From assembly GCA_034440615.1 (NCBI GenBank), contig JAOTOM010002652.1, forward strand, positions 48,795 to 112,794: a DNA stretch of 64,000 bases. The letters run 5' to 3'. The stretch comes from Ashinkailepas kermadecensis. Lineage: Eukaryota; Arthropoda; Thecostraca; Neolepadidae. Below, piece by piece: positions 1 to 10,763 of this stretch (positions are counted from its first letter, which is position 1; the number at the start of each line of letters is the position of its first letter). The notes under the pieces are model-generated. The model was not told the origin of the DNA. It saw only the letters and a list, made by a program, of their open reading frames with translations, and did not search any database. Made by a program: the position numbers and the translations under genes.

Positions 1-2270
1 GACCCAACCAAGAGCTCTGGACCCAACCAAGACCCAGGCTCTCTGGTTGGGATTGACCAAGATTGGGTGGAGTCACGAGTAGGGTTAGAAAGATGGGCTT
101 TGTAGGCAAGTTCGTTTCACCTGGCGGTGATAGTCTGGGGGTTGTCTCGCTTGTACGATAACTGGCTATCAAATACAACAAGTTCTCAAATCCACAGACG
201 CTAATGCCGTTTCATGGACCGGGCTGATAATTGAGCAATGCGGCGACAACTTGTGCAACGGTTCAACAGCAATGACACTGACCGGTGCCGTTTCCAAATC
301 CGTGCCTCCAAGTCTCCAGGCACCCGTGGTGGTTAACCGTCCCAACGCCCACACTTTACCCCGGAACTACATCTTGCCAGCCTCGCCGCTCAGTCCCAGC
401 TGAGGCGACTTGCGCGCGCGGGAGGGGACCCAGAGGTCCACAAAACGTCACGAATGTCACCTACAAGCATTGAAACCCATAAATCTGTCATTTCGAAACC
501 GTCGTACGTCGTTTCCCATCCAAACGTTTGGGAACTGCGCCGCAATCGAACCCTATCAGCTGTCACGGCGTATCTGTGACAGCCTGCTGCGCCATGGTTC
601 GGCTTAATGAAGCTGGCTGCGTGCAGCCGATATTGTGCACCGGGATCTGTCCCAAAAGAGTTAGCGCTGCCAAATGTCCTGTTCCGAAATTGCAATGATA
701 ACTTACCGAAATATAAGCGAATAGTTTGTGAAATAACCGAAAATAAACTGTACATGAAGTATTTTGCGTTAAAATGCCTTTCCTGAAGTGATATATCTTC
801 TTTATGTGGTAAATACTTTTCCTTCTTCGAATAATGATTATTTGTCACAATCTGTCACAACAACGGCACAGTTTGAGCCAATATCTGTCACCTACGCTGG
901 TATGCGAGTTGGCAGGTTTGTGCACCTCTGAGGAGACCAGTCGCTCACAGAGCTCTAAAAATTGCCGGTTCCGCTACACACCAATTTATGGTAACACGCA
1001 ATTGCTACATGAAGAGCGAAAACTTGTTAAATCACTACGAGTAATCGAAGAACATGTGCCAAGTCGTCGGTTTATGTGTTATAAAACATCTCTGTATACC
1101 AAATATTTAAGGTACTTCGAGGCTTATCTTTAGGTCATTCAATCTGTGTTTCTTGTCAAAACATAAAATACATGGAATGAAATGATGTAAATACGATCAA
1201 ACCAGCGCTTTAATGACGGACTATCGCCTCATAACTTGTTCACATTTGCTCCGGTTATCCCATGTCATGGTTGTGGCCTTTTTTAACCTGCAGTTAACTC
1301 CATGGCACGGATTACAGCCAAGGGTATATTTGGGATTAGGGCGTGGTCGCCGCTACAGTTTGAATATTCTACAACACAGCTGATCTCCACAGGCACCGTA
1401 CAAAATCAGCTAAAGGTTCATATCAAATCGGAGAATATGTGATTCGTTCAATATACTAGCACATATCAAGACGATAAATTCACAATTGATGGCAATGTAT
1501 TCCTTCATCCTTTCTGAAGTTTTCATCATTTCCCTGCTTAGACTGTTTAGACAGACATGATAACCATAACTGATCAATGATGTAAAATGCTGGCTTTCCA
1601 TCCTTGAATGCATGTCTTGTTTTTCTCAAATCATCCACAATTTCTAAGCGACAATGTTCTTCATCTGCACAGGTAGACATGCATTTTTTGGACAATGGTA
1701 TAAGGAATTGCATGGACCAACACCATGGCAAACTGGGTGACAATTGTGGTGCGCAAGATGATGCCAAAAGCCAACCAGAACTGTATTGAAAGAACATGTC
1801 CAAAACCAGCTGTATTACAGCACTTGCTAACATTGGCAGCCCATGCATGCAAAATTAGGCTTCAGATTTAGCCAAATTTTGTTAGGTTGGTTAATGTTAT
1901 GCATTGCATCATGCTTAACCCAAGATGCCATGCTGCTAAGCAAATACCTACCAACATCTTGTCGTGTTGCAAAACAGCCCAATTGTTAAGCCTTGGTCAT
2001 GGCCATCAAGGTGTGCTCAATGTTGGTCAGACATGCAGCTGATGGCTGCAAATGGGCTGGAAGGGCAGCATTTCAACAAATTGGGGATTGCAAGAGGGCT
2101 GGAGGGGTGGCATTACAGGAAAATTAAGTAGAGTTTCAGCTAAACAGTTCTCAAATTCAGAGCCATTGCCTTTTCCATGAAAGATTGCATCTGCAAATGA
2201 TTAACCACTCACCTAGTAGGGTGTGTGCCAAGCTTAAAGGTGAGGGATATGATCATGAAGTTAAGTTAAG
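1..2270. other. No recognisable gene
   Basis: I see no recognisable gene, mobile-element protein or long tandem repeat here. The longest open frame (about 150 codons on the minus strand near 390-848) has no domain I recognise and no convincing splice context. The first 60 bases contain a short local repeat of a 'gacccaaccaag' motif. Confidence 0.5.
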
Positions 2271-2289
2271 TTAACATGAAGTTAACACA

Positions 2290-3890
2290 CACCTCCCAGT
2301 TGCCGGCTATCGCGCGTCTCTACCAGCTCCTATAAAGTATCACCCATATCCCTCGAACAGCTAACCAAAATTGTCATGGATATGAGGAGCACAAGTGCTT
2401 GCGGACCCGACGGGATCTGTATTAAGGTCATCAAATTTCTGTTCTTTTTATCGGAGAAGTGCTGCTCGACATTATAAACACATGCCTGACTACAGCTGAT
2501 ATCCCCTCCACTTGGAAACAGTCAATAGTAACTCCCATTCACAAATCAGGAGATCCTTCGGATCCCTCTAATTTTAAGCCCATCTCATTGGTTCCGGTTA
2601 TCGCCAAAAATCACAGAGAGGGTAGTGCAGAAGCAACTCTATCACTACCTGAACGCAAACCACCTACTGGCCCAAACTCAGCACGGCTTCAGACCACGCC
2701 ACTCTACGGAAACCGCTCTGATCTCAGTCTCGGACAAATTACTAGCAGCAATGGACCGTTCGGAAGTAGCTCTCCTTTGCATTCTGGACCTCAGTAAAGG
2801 CTTCGACGTAATAGATCACACCAAACTGCTCACTAAACTAGAACTCCATGGAATTGATACTGACTGGTTTAAGGCTTATCTGGGAGGTCACACGCAGGCT
2901 GTTAGCATCTCAGATCAACGCGGAAACAGGCATCTCTCCTCTTTTCTTCCTAACAACATAGGTGTTTTTCAAGGCTCATCACTAGGTCCACTCTATTGTA
3001 TCTTTTCGAACGACTTCAGTTTGCACGTCCCGGTAGCACACGTCACTCAGTTCGCAGACGACACCCAGGTCCTCATCTCCGGTCGCAAATCTGATCTCCC
3101 AAATCTGATAAATCAGATGGAGACATGTCTGAACCAACTATACGACTACTTCCTGGATAACGGTTTGAAGGTTAACCCGACCAAAACTCAGCTTCTCACG
3201 TTCGGATCGCGTCAGAATCTTCGCAATATTACCCCGATACGAGTGTGCTTTAGGGACGCTGTGATATATGAAAGTCATTCGTGTAGGAACCTTGGGGTGC
3301 CATTTGATCGCCACATGTCGTGGGATTCCCATGTAGCTGTCGTGGTCCGCAAGTGCACTGGATTCCTTATGGCCCTGAACCATCTGCGTCACCATCTGCC
3401 AACCAGTACCCTCTTCACTATAGTCAATAGCCTAGTTATATCCAATATCCGCTACTGCATATCTGTTTATGGGAACGGGTCGGCAGCAAACATCCACAGA
3501 CTAGACAAAATCATTAACTTCGCCACTAGAGTCGTGTCAGGTCTACGGAAATTTGATCATATTTCTGATGCCCGTAACGAGTTGGGTCTTCTCACCGCAG
3601 CTGATCTGCATCTATTTCACAGCCTTACTTTGCTCCACAAGATCATTCTGACGGGTGAGCCAACGCACATTGCCGGTCAAATCTCTGCAAACTCTACCCT
3701 GCGAAACCGTCATACGCGTGCAGACGACCACCTGCACCTACCGGCCATACACAGAGAGTCGGGCCGTAGGAGATTTCTCTACTCGTCTGTCTTCCACTAC
3801 AACAAACTCACTACTGAAACAAAAACATTGAAGCTGTCTAACTTCAAGAAGCGTGTACGAGCTTATCTCCACGAGCAACACTAGTCACAA
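2290..3890 (+). mobile_element. 5'-truncated non-LTR retrotransposon (LINE), reverse transcriptase region
   Basis: Reverse transcriptase and C-terminal part of a LINE of the CR1/Jockey/L2 assemblage. The N-terminal RT segment (ACGPDGICIK, near 2398-2430) continues into a frame with WKQSIVTPIHKSGDPSD at about 2513-2565. A frame break near 2600-2625 leads into an uninterrupted 419-codon frame ending at 3884. That frame shows HGFRPRHSTETAL, LDLSKGFDVIDH (2788-2823, G in place of the usual A of SKAFD), the catalytic FADD box at about 3050-3061 and a typical LINE C-terminal region ending FKKRVRAYLHEQH. An A-rich stretch follows the stop. The upstream endonuclease domain is absent, so this is a truncated copy, but the long clean frame suggests it is not very old. 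The clade assignment is an inference. Confidence 0.85.
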
Positions 3891-4267
3891 AAAAAACTTA
3901 CAAAATAGATTTGTGTACACCATGCACTCACATTTAGGCCATCGCTTTCATATCACTTCCATAAACTACTCGTTTACAACTCGTGTTGCAAGCACGGTGT
4001 GTAGTGCAGAGTGATATGGGTATTGTATTATGTTGGTGTATGAATGTTTGTTGCGCATGTGTTCCCACTATTGACCACAAATCTATCCTTTCTTTGTAAA
4101 TATCTGAGTTATACCCAGACTGTCCATAATAGTCACTATACGTGGAGGGCATGTATTGTGAAATAAATAAGTATCTTTTACATAGCAAAGGCAAGTGATC
4201 AGGAGACATCACCCCTACCCATACCTAGGTAGGTACTTACCACATACACCGGGCACCAGCTCGCAAA
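3891..4267. other. No recognisable feature
   Basis: Flank after the LINE 3' end. No coding or repeat signal recognised. Confidence 0.4.
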
Positions 4268-4486
4268 CTACTCTCCGGTTGCAAATCCTGTGCCTTTGAA
4301 CCGAATATTCTTATCAGACAATTCCTTGTGCTTACTTGCCACGTGACGTTTAAGTGAATACTCGTAGCTACACCAACTACAACCTGTTACGCCACAATGC
4401 ACGAATTGTCTTGATGCCCAGGCATCCGACTTCTTGGGACTTCTGATCTTGCTCAACTTTCGCTCCTTGGGCATCGTGGCAAGCAA
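4268..4486 (-). CDS. Possible first exon with a C2H2-like zinc finger
   Basis: A minus-strand frame has a good start context (GCCACGATGC, ATG at 4472-4474) and begins MPKERKLSKIRSPKK, a basic N-terminus. It then contains CGVTGCSWCSYEYSLKRHVASKHKE, which fits C-x4-C-x11-H-x4-H, close to but one residue shorter than the canonical C2H2 spacing. The frame stops at 4268, but a plausible donor (AA|GTAAGC, plus-strand 4331-4340) lies inside it, and a second GTAAGT lies just past the stop near 4236-4241, so splicing may remove the tail. No partner exon was found. It sits head-to-head with the THAP-like exon at 5631. It may be a gene exon or a transposon-derived fragment. Confidence 0.4.
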   Translation of the reverse strand: MLATMPKERKLSKIRSPKKSDAWASRQFVHCGVTGCSWCSYEYSLKRHVASKHKELSDKNIRFKGTGFATGE

Positions 4487-4489
4487 TCA

Positions 4490-5630
4490 CGGGACCACGC
4501 GAAAAGGAAGAGCCCACGCGCAATAACCGCATAAAACTGGTCACGTTTGAAAGGAACTGCACGGAAGCAAGCTCAGCTGTCGCTCTGTCAACTTCATTTA
4601 TTGGAGTTGTCTACCGCTCGCGAATCACTTCATTCTGACGTCATGGTTTAATATTCTATTAACATTTCCTGGAATGGACTACATTATCTACCTACAGTAT
4701 TTAATCTCAAATAAAAATATCACAAAATACAACATTTCGTAGTGCAATATCAGTATTTATAGGAAAACGTTTCTTTAAATAATACATGACGTCAGACCGG
4801 CGTGATGCCTGCGGTGCCTAGCGGCAACGATCGCAATAAATTCAATTGATAGAGCAACCCAAGAAATGTGACGTTTGTGGCGTCTGGCATACAAATGCGC
4901 CAGTTTTAAACGAATATCACGGATTTTAATAAATAGGCGCATAGACTTGAGAATATATGCTTGTTCCATACATTACTAAAATGAGACAACTGCTTCTTAC
5001 TTTTCTATTTATAAAGAAATATTTTCTGTTTTTTACCCAGCAGGGAATATTATGAAATAATTAAATAATGCGCAAATAGGAAGTGTGTACACTTCCTTAA
5101 AAGTGTATACACCGCGCTACGCATCCCGAAGGAGGGAGAGAATCACCTGAAGTTTCCGTATCACAATACAATATATATATATATACATATATATATACTT
5201 TGTTATAGCACATGAATAGATGAAAAATCCATGATTATGTACCCAGCAATGCTTATCAATTTTGCCTTAAACTGGCGAGTTTTGCTTGTGATACATCGCG
5301 CTACATGGCGCTACATTGGCAATCCAGTATACAGAATACAACATTCACCGTAGAATCTGGATCATGGCATAATGGGGTCTGAAAGTTGATAAAGATGTAG
5401 ATGGCGCTGAGAGTCAATGGTCACCCAGCCTTCTTTGGCGAACCTAAAGCGCTATGTTTTGTGGGTTAGGGAGGGCAGAATCTTTATATTTAAAAAGCCT
5501 ATTGTACATTTTGTAAGCAGCGTATGTTGTTTGCGCGTATTTAATTATGTTGAATGTACTTCAGACACGTCTAGTTTGCTGGAATATTTACCATTAGTGC
5601 GCTAGAAATTAGGAGAAGCAAGCCAGAAGT
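4490..5630. other. Intergenic spacer between two divergent exon candidates
   Basis: AT-rich spacer with a short (TA)n run at about 5169-5198. There is no clear TATA/initiator pair. It would be the shared upstream region if both flanking exon candidates are real. Confidence 0.35.
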
Positions 5631-5699
5631 ATGGGTGTATGTGCGGTTCCCGGCTGCCATAAACGTGATCCATCTATCAGGTTTCCAGCAGACTGCAAG
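5631..5699 (+). CDS. First exon of a THAP-type zinc-finger protein (partial)
   Basis: Twenty-three codons from an ATG to a strong donor (AAG|GTAAGA at 5700) read MGVCAVPGCHKR followed by DPSIRFPADCK. This matches the start of a THAP domain: an N-terminal C-x4-C pair, a basic residue after the second Cys, and an R-F-P motif. In that family the domain is a C2CH DNA-binding module found in chromatin regulators and in P-element-type transposases. The remaining C-x2-H part would be in downstream exons, which I could not identify. Without splicing the frame runs only another 19 codons. It could be a host gene or a domesticated or mobile transposase. Confidence 0.55.
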
Positions 5700-7600
5700 G
5701 TAAGAAGGCAGAAAATTGATTTGAAAAACAACTATTGTTTGACTGCCTTTCTGTAAAAGACGTAGTGGGAACCATTTAGGAAAGCACTGGTAAGGTACCT
5801 AGGCACATTAGGTACCAAGGTAAGTACCTATCTATTGTCCAGACGGTAAAAACTAGTTTATGTCATGTCAGTGGCAGAAACCATGGCTGGTATTTACCAG
5901 TATTTACCAGTATAAAGTGGTTAATACTAGTATAAATGAGTCAACACCACTGGTTTATACCGGTTTATACCAGTAAAAACCATCCTGTGGGAAAAACTGG
6001 TCAACCCTGGTAGGAACAGTTATCTAAGTAGGTTGAGGTATGGGGAAGCAATATTATATTAGCTTAAAGATTATTAAATGCATCCACCAATATTATGCAC
6101 ATATTGTTTGTGAATGCATCATTAATTTATTGTAACATTGTATTGCAACCCCCTGCAAAAAGGACTCCAAAAAAGTTACCATAGTTACCCTGGCCATGGT
6201 TGAGGTGGCCACAGTATATTCTCCACCCATGCTGCTTACCTTACCTTACCTTAAGTACCTATTGTCGGGTAAAAATACGCCAAAAAGTTGGTCCTGATTA
6301 TAACAAAACATTACCCTTTCCTTATCTCAGTCCTGTTGATTCAGATTAGAGTCGTTAGTAAAAAGAGAATAAGGAAAATCACCCACACAAACACACACAC
6401 AGATGCACATATCACATGCACCCATGCATACACAACACCCACACCCCACACTCACCGAACAAATCTCACCAAAAGCCAGCACATGCATTTTTAACAGTAG
6501 GTGGGTAGAGATCTCTTACCTCTGGACCAGCTCTTCCTTCCTGCCCTTTGTGGATGCATGCCTTTCCATTAATAAGCTTGAAAGTTGAGGTGTTGTGAAA
6601 CTCCCATAAAAATCCCTATCACTATTCAAATCCATAATTGCGCCTAGTAGCTACCACCGTAACGTGCAGTCAATAGCAAAGCACTTGCCAGCTCAGACGC
6701 GTATGTTCTACCCAAGCTAGTGGCCAGAGTTCGATAATTGGCGAGTTCCTGGCACACTGTAACCCATGAACAACCTTTCTTCAACACAATATTTCCGAAA
6801 TCCTTGGCCTAAACGACTTGCAACCCTAATAAAAGCCACATGCCAACACCGACTCCCGGCAACCCCACGCAAAATGCACAGCAAAGATGGTCGACGCCTC
6901 CTCGTCGGATGACCATTGCGTACAGCGCCGCCCTGGTGGCCAAATCGTAGCTTTCAGACCCCATTGCCATTCAGATTCAATGATCTGGATGTGGAGTGTG
7001 GATTGTGGAGTCGATGCTTTAATGTGTGCAAAGCATCACTGAAGACCGAACCTCTGGAAAGCTACGGAGTGGGGTGGGTGCGGGAGGAGTCTAAGGCCAG
7101 TTGTAGCAGCTGCACCAGCTGACGCTGACCCCCCCCCCCCCCACTCCCCAGGCCCCCATACGCTTCTGGTTCAAGACTGCTTCAAATAATTCCAAGATAC
7201 GTTAGCTTAGATGCCATAGATGCTTATTATCCCATGTTTATTATCCCGCAAATGTTTACTATCCCACTAATGAATATCATTTAGTGCTGTTTATGCCATA
7301 CTCTGTTGCATTGATGTTGTTCACGGTCTGATGCTGATGGAATTGATGCGACGTATTCAGTTTTCTTATTTTCTGCCGCTCGTCCGACACATAGGTATAC
7401 GAAGTATTAAAACACATTCTCTAAATTCGATACATCTGCAAAAAGGTCATGAGCAGATGCGCTACCTACCATAGTAGCTAAGTAGCCAGGTTTCTAGACC
7501 TCTGGTCGCTCATAGAGAAGGGACCTACCCGGCGAAAGCCCTGGCCTGTCACTGGCCAGCATCACCTATTGGGACGCACAGCGGGGGGAGGGGTCCGGTC
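5700..7600. other. No recognised gene; small simple repeats
   Basis: Contains imperfect 'accagtatttaccagtata' type local repeats at about 5890-5985, repeated 'aaggtaagtacct'-like runs (5790-5830 and 6236-6262), a CA-rich stretch (6380-6450) and a C homopolymer (7130-7143). No downstream THAP exon was found. Confidence 0.4.
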
Positions 7601-7604
7601 GTCG

Positions 7605-7855
7605 CACTCCAGACACGCTCCACATGTACTGTGGTCCAATAGTGCATGATGCACGTGACAGTCGGTCGGCCATACCTAGCACGGGTCACTCCAGACACGC
7701 TCCACATGTACTGTGGTCCAATAGTGCATGATGCACGTGACAGTCGGTCGGCCATACCTAGCACGGGTCACTCCAGACACGCTCCACATGTACTGTGGTC
7801 CAATAGTACATGATGCACGTGACAGTCGGTCGGCCATACCTATCACGGGTCAATC
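7605..7855. repeat. 82-bp tandem repeat, three copies
   Basis: Three almost identical 82-bp units start at 7605, 7687 and 7769. Each contains ACACGCTCCACATGTACTG and a TGCATGATGCACGTGACAG segment with a small palindrome. The open frames across it arise from the repeat and are not supported as genes. Confidence 0.85.
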
Positions 7856-8689
7856 ACGTGCCGGAACTCGGAGGGAGGTGTTCGGTCGACGCCTCCAACC
7901 AGCCTTCCTGCATTGCATGTGCAATGGTGATGCCTCGTATGATGGTGGAATGCCACCATGTACATGGGCACAGTAGGAAACAGTCGACCGGCCGTCGCCG
8001 CGCCGGAACTGACCAAACACAACATTGGCCGACAGCCGCAGCTCGAGGCGTCAACTGCCGATGTGACGTGAGCCGGCGCCGGCCGAGGGGCGACGGCTTC
8101 CGCTCGGGGCCGAGGGTCCATGATTATACCGCCAGACGCATTTCGAAAGAGGAGTAGAAAGTTGATTTCGTTACAGCTGTTTCTGGACTTTTGGCATCCA
8201 ATGGATTATTATCTGCGGACAATTATCCTCATTGTCCTATTTCGGAGATTGAGTGGCGCTCAGAACTAACTGGCAAATGCGTTGGCAACGAGCCGTTATG
8301 TGTTTGACGGCGAATATCGTCTCCTCATTCGATTACCACTAGGTTGTCCTCTATGCATCCAGAATTACAAAGTGACGATCCAACCCGGAGCAATAGCACT
8401 TAAGCTGACACGTTGCCAAGAGGCTGTGTTCTCCGGGACTGTGGAGCCCGCCTCGCCTTATCACGCTCTATGCAGTGAATCAGCTGGCAGTAGCAGTTTG
8501 CAGAACGCGGTAATAATGGCCGACGTGCCGTGCCGTTGGCTGCTGTGGGATGAGCCGCTGAACCTCGAGACCTGGACTCAATTGCAAACGGTCTAGCCGG
8601 ACTCTGGCTTTGTCCGGGATTACAGAAGCCAGTATGTGTTGTCCTTTGCCGTTTACGTGCTGGCATTCCCACGCATATGCGGAGAGACT

Positions 8690-8935
8690 GCGCGGCCTAC
8701 GCTGATGGTGTTAAGCTGTGCAATTGTGTCGAATGTGCTGGCCATTGTCATCTTTGGAACGGGACACTGATCGCTCGGCTACCTGGTATCACGACTGGCA
8801 TCTGAAGGTCAATCCAATGAACTGCTATGTTACATCTTTTGCTCTGCGCAGATCACGCATATTTAGTCCGTACTGGCGTTATAATGGGGAGCAAAACTAA
8901 GGTTTCGAGGTTGACTCAAAACTCACATTTGCCAG
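8690..8935 (+). pseudogene. Fossil LINE reverse transcriptase fragment
   Basis: The translation shows AAYADGVKLCN (8692-8724), recognisable as the catalytic YADD/FADD box with the last Asp mutated to Gly. After a frame change comes ATWYHDWHLKVNPMNC and then YWRYNGEQ, the usual W-x2-W-x-L-x-x-N-P-x-K-C and Y-x-x-N-G-x sequence of the LINE RT thumb. Frame breaks and the lost catalytic Asp make it non-functional. It lies directly before the CR1 3' end at 8978 but in the opposite orientation. Confidence 0.6.
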
Positions 8936-8977
8936 TCTGTGGATCTAGTAGTTGTAGTCGTCGTAGTGGATGCATTT

Positions 8978-9245
8978 AAAGACATAAAGACATAAAAGAT
9001 CAGTGCAACTATGAGCCACAAGGGCCCTTCTTGGTTGCACTCTGTACACTGAACCAGTTGTCCATCAAATGTGTTGATCAACTCTCCCTGGAATACAGAA
9101 AAACAAGCCCCCTATTCTTATAATGATTGTCTATGCTGTTCTTAGAGATGTTCAGTGTGTTGCTACTGACAATTGTTCCTGGCAGCTGGTTCCAGTGTTC
9201 TACTACCCTGTTGGTGAAGAAAGACTGTCTTAACCTTGTTTAGCG
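8978..9245 (-). mobile_element. CR1-like LINE, severely 5'-truncated 3' end
   Basis: This segment is highly similar along its whole length to 10764-11036, the 3' untranslated end of the CR1-like element downstream, and has the same orientation. Its extreme 3' end (plus-strand 8978-8998) carries a short array of the octamer GACATAAA, that is TTTATGTC on the element strand, like the microsatellite tails known from CR1 elements. No coding sequence remains. Confidence 0.8.
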
Positions 9246-9249
9246 TGCA

Positions 9250-9928
9250 TGTTCGTTCCGTTGCTGGCAGCGCTGTCTGGTCGGGAGTGGCCATGTCTCA
9301 TCTTCAGCGCTTGGATGGTTCCGCATTTGGTTTGCCGGCCATTATGACACAATTTCCCAGTATTTGAGTTATAGTCACCTATTATATTATTTTAAAGCAC
9401 TTTCAATACAACCCTGCTTTCGTCAACATGCTCTGATGTTCTTGCATAGGGTGTTCAACAGCTGTCTTGATGGCCCTGCCCTGCTCGCATCATTTGATAA
9501 TCCGCTCCATCCAGATGAATTAGGCATCTCACCCTCTGGCACGTTCCTTAACTCACGTAAACGGCATCAAAAGTAGCTCCTCTTCGAATTCCAGCTCTGT
9601 GTACGTACTTCCTGGCATCTACTCGTAGCATTGACTTCTTCTTAACATTGACTTAACATTGCCTTCGCAGTTAAGTCCGCTGTGTATCAATACTGTGTCA
9701 AGGTATGTGACCTTCAGCGGTCCTCCCTAACTGTCAAGAAGTAGTGTGTTGAAACAATTTGCGTAAGCCGGTGTGTGTGTGTGTTTGCTGTTGGGAGGGG
9801 AGTTGACGTTCGCCACGCGCCAACTGTACGACACCCGTCGGCTGTGTGTTTGAGTTGCATGATGCAAGTCAGCGTACTTATACCGACATGCAGGTACTCT
9901 TTGATGTTATTTCATTGGTATGACTTCA
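9250..9928. other. No recognisable feature
   Basis: Single-copy-looking sequence with a short (GT)n run near 9771-9784. Nothing else recognised. Confidence 0.35.
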
Positions 9929-10096
9929 GGGGACGAGTAGTCTAGGGGTAAGTGTCCCGTCTCACAATCGAAAGATTGTGGGTTCGAGTCTCACCTGTCG
10001 CTACTCTTCGCCCGCGACCAATCGGCGTGAGAGGTTGGCGACGCTACATGACTCAACGTTCGACGTGTCGTAAAACCAATAACCACCATTGGTAAG
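9929..10096 (+). mobile_element. tRNA-derived SINE, family 1, copy A
   Basis: The tRNA-like head has an A-box-like TAGTCTAGGGGTAAG (9938-9952) and a near-consensus B box GGTTCGAGTCT (9981-9991). A tRNA-unrelated body follows that is shared with the copy at 26524 (the segments AATCGGYGTGAG, GGTTGGCGACG and YAATAACCACCA). The anticodon arm resembles Val or Gly tRNAs but does not fold cleanly, and the body continues past the tRNA 3' end, so it is a SINE and not a tRNA gene. Orientation follows the internal promoter. Confidence 0.75.
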
Positions 10097-10536
10097 ACTT
10101 CATCTGTTATTGGACCCACTCAACTGCTGGCCATGATCTAGAAGAAATACATAAAAATAGATATTACTGGTCACACGTTACCACACAGCCATGTCCATAA
10201 ATTGCCACTGGCTTACTAACGAGGTCGTAGCTTCAATACAGCCGTCCGCGAATGCAATATTCATCCTATCATTTCAACAGCATGACACGTGCTTTCATGA
10301 CCTCCTTCTAGCGGCCAGTGTCTGTTGCCTGTTGTTTTCCGGCGGTCACTCAACTGCAGTGAGGCGCAATTCGCAAATCGGCGTTCAGGCCGAGGCTGCA
10401 CGAGATGACCTGGCTCTCTCCGTCCGGAGGGGAGCGTGTGACGCAACACGACTGCTTTGGCTGACGTAGCTGGAGAGAAGGTTGGCGTTGAAGCGTTGTG
10501 TTCGGCCGAGTCCGAGCAGCTGGCATGCCAGGCGGC
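10097..10536. other. No recognisable feature
   Basis: No recognised gene or repeat between the SINE and the CAACAG-rich tract. Confidence 0.3.
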
Positions 10537-10706
10537 AACAACAGCTGCAACCGCTGCAACAACAACAACAAAAGCTGCAACAGCAACAACATCTGCAACA
10601 GCAACAGCAACAGCGACAATTGCGCATCATCAACAGCTGCAACGACAACAGCTATAACACCAACAACAGCTGCAACGACAACAGCTGCAACAGCTGGAAC
10701 AGCTGA
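10537..10706. repeat. Degenerate (CAA/CAG/CTG)n microsatellite
   Basis: CAACAGCTG-type triplet-rich DNA that reads as poly-Gln, poly-Thr/Ala or poly-Asn on the plus strand and poly-Leu or poly-Cys on the minus strand, depending on frame. Several frames are open at once, which points to repeat structure rather than coding. Confidence 0.8.
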
Positions 10707-10763
10707 TCCAGCCGGCCAGCCTTGACTCGCGCGGCGTCGTCGTCATCTGGTAATCATCAGAAG

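Noticed and set aside
9929..10006. tRNA gene (also at 16260, 26524 and 54790)
   Set aside because: Internal promoter boxes are present, but the cloverleafs do not close and tRNA-unrelated bodies follow, as in SINEs.
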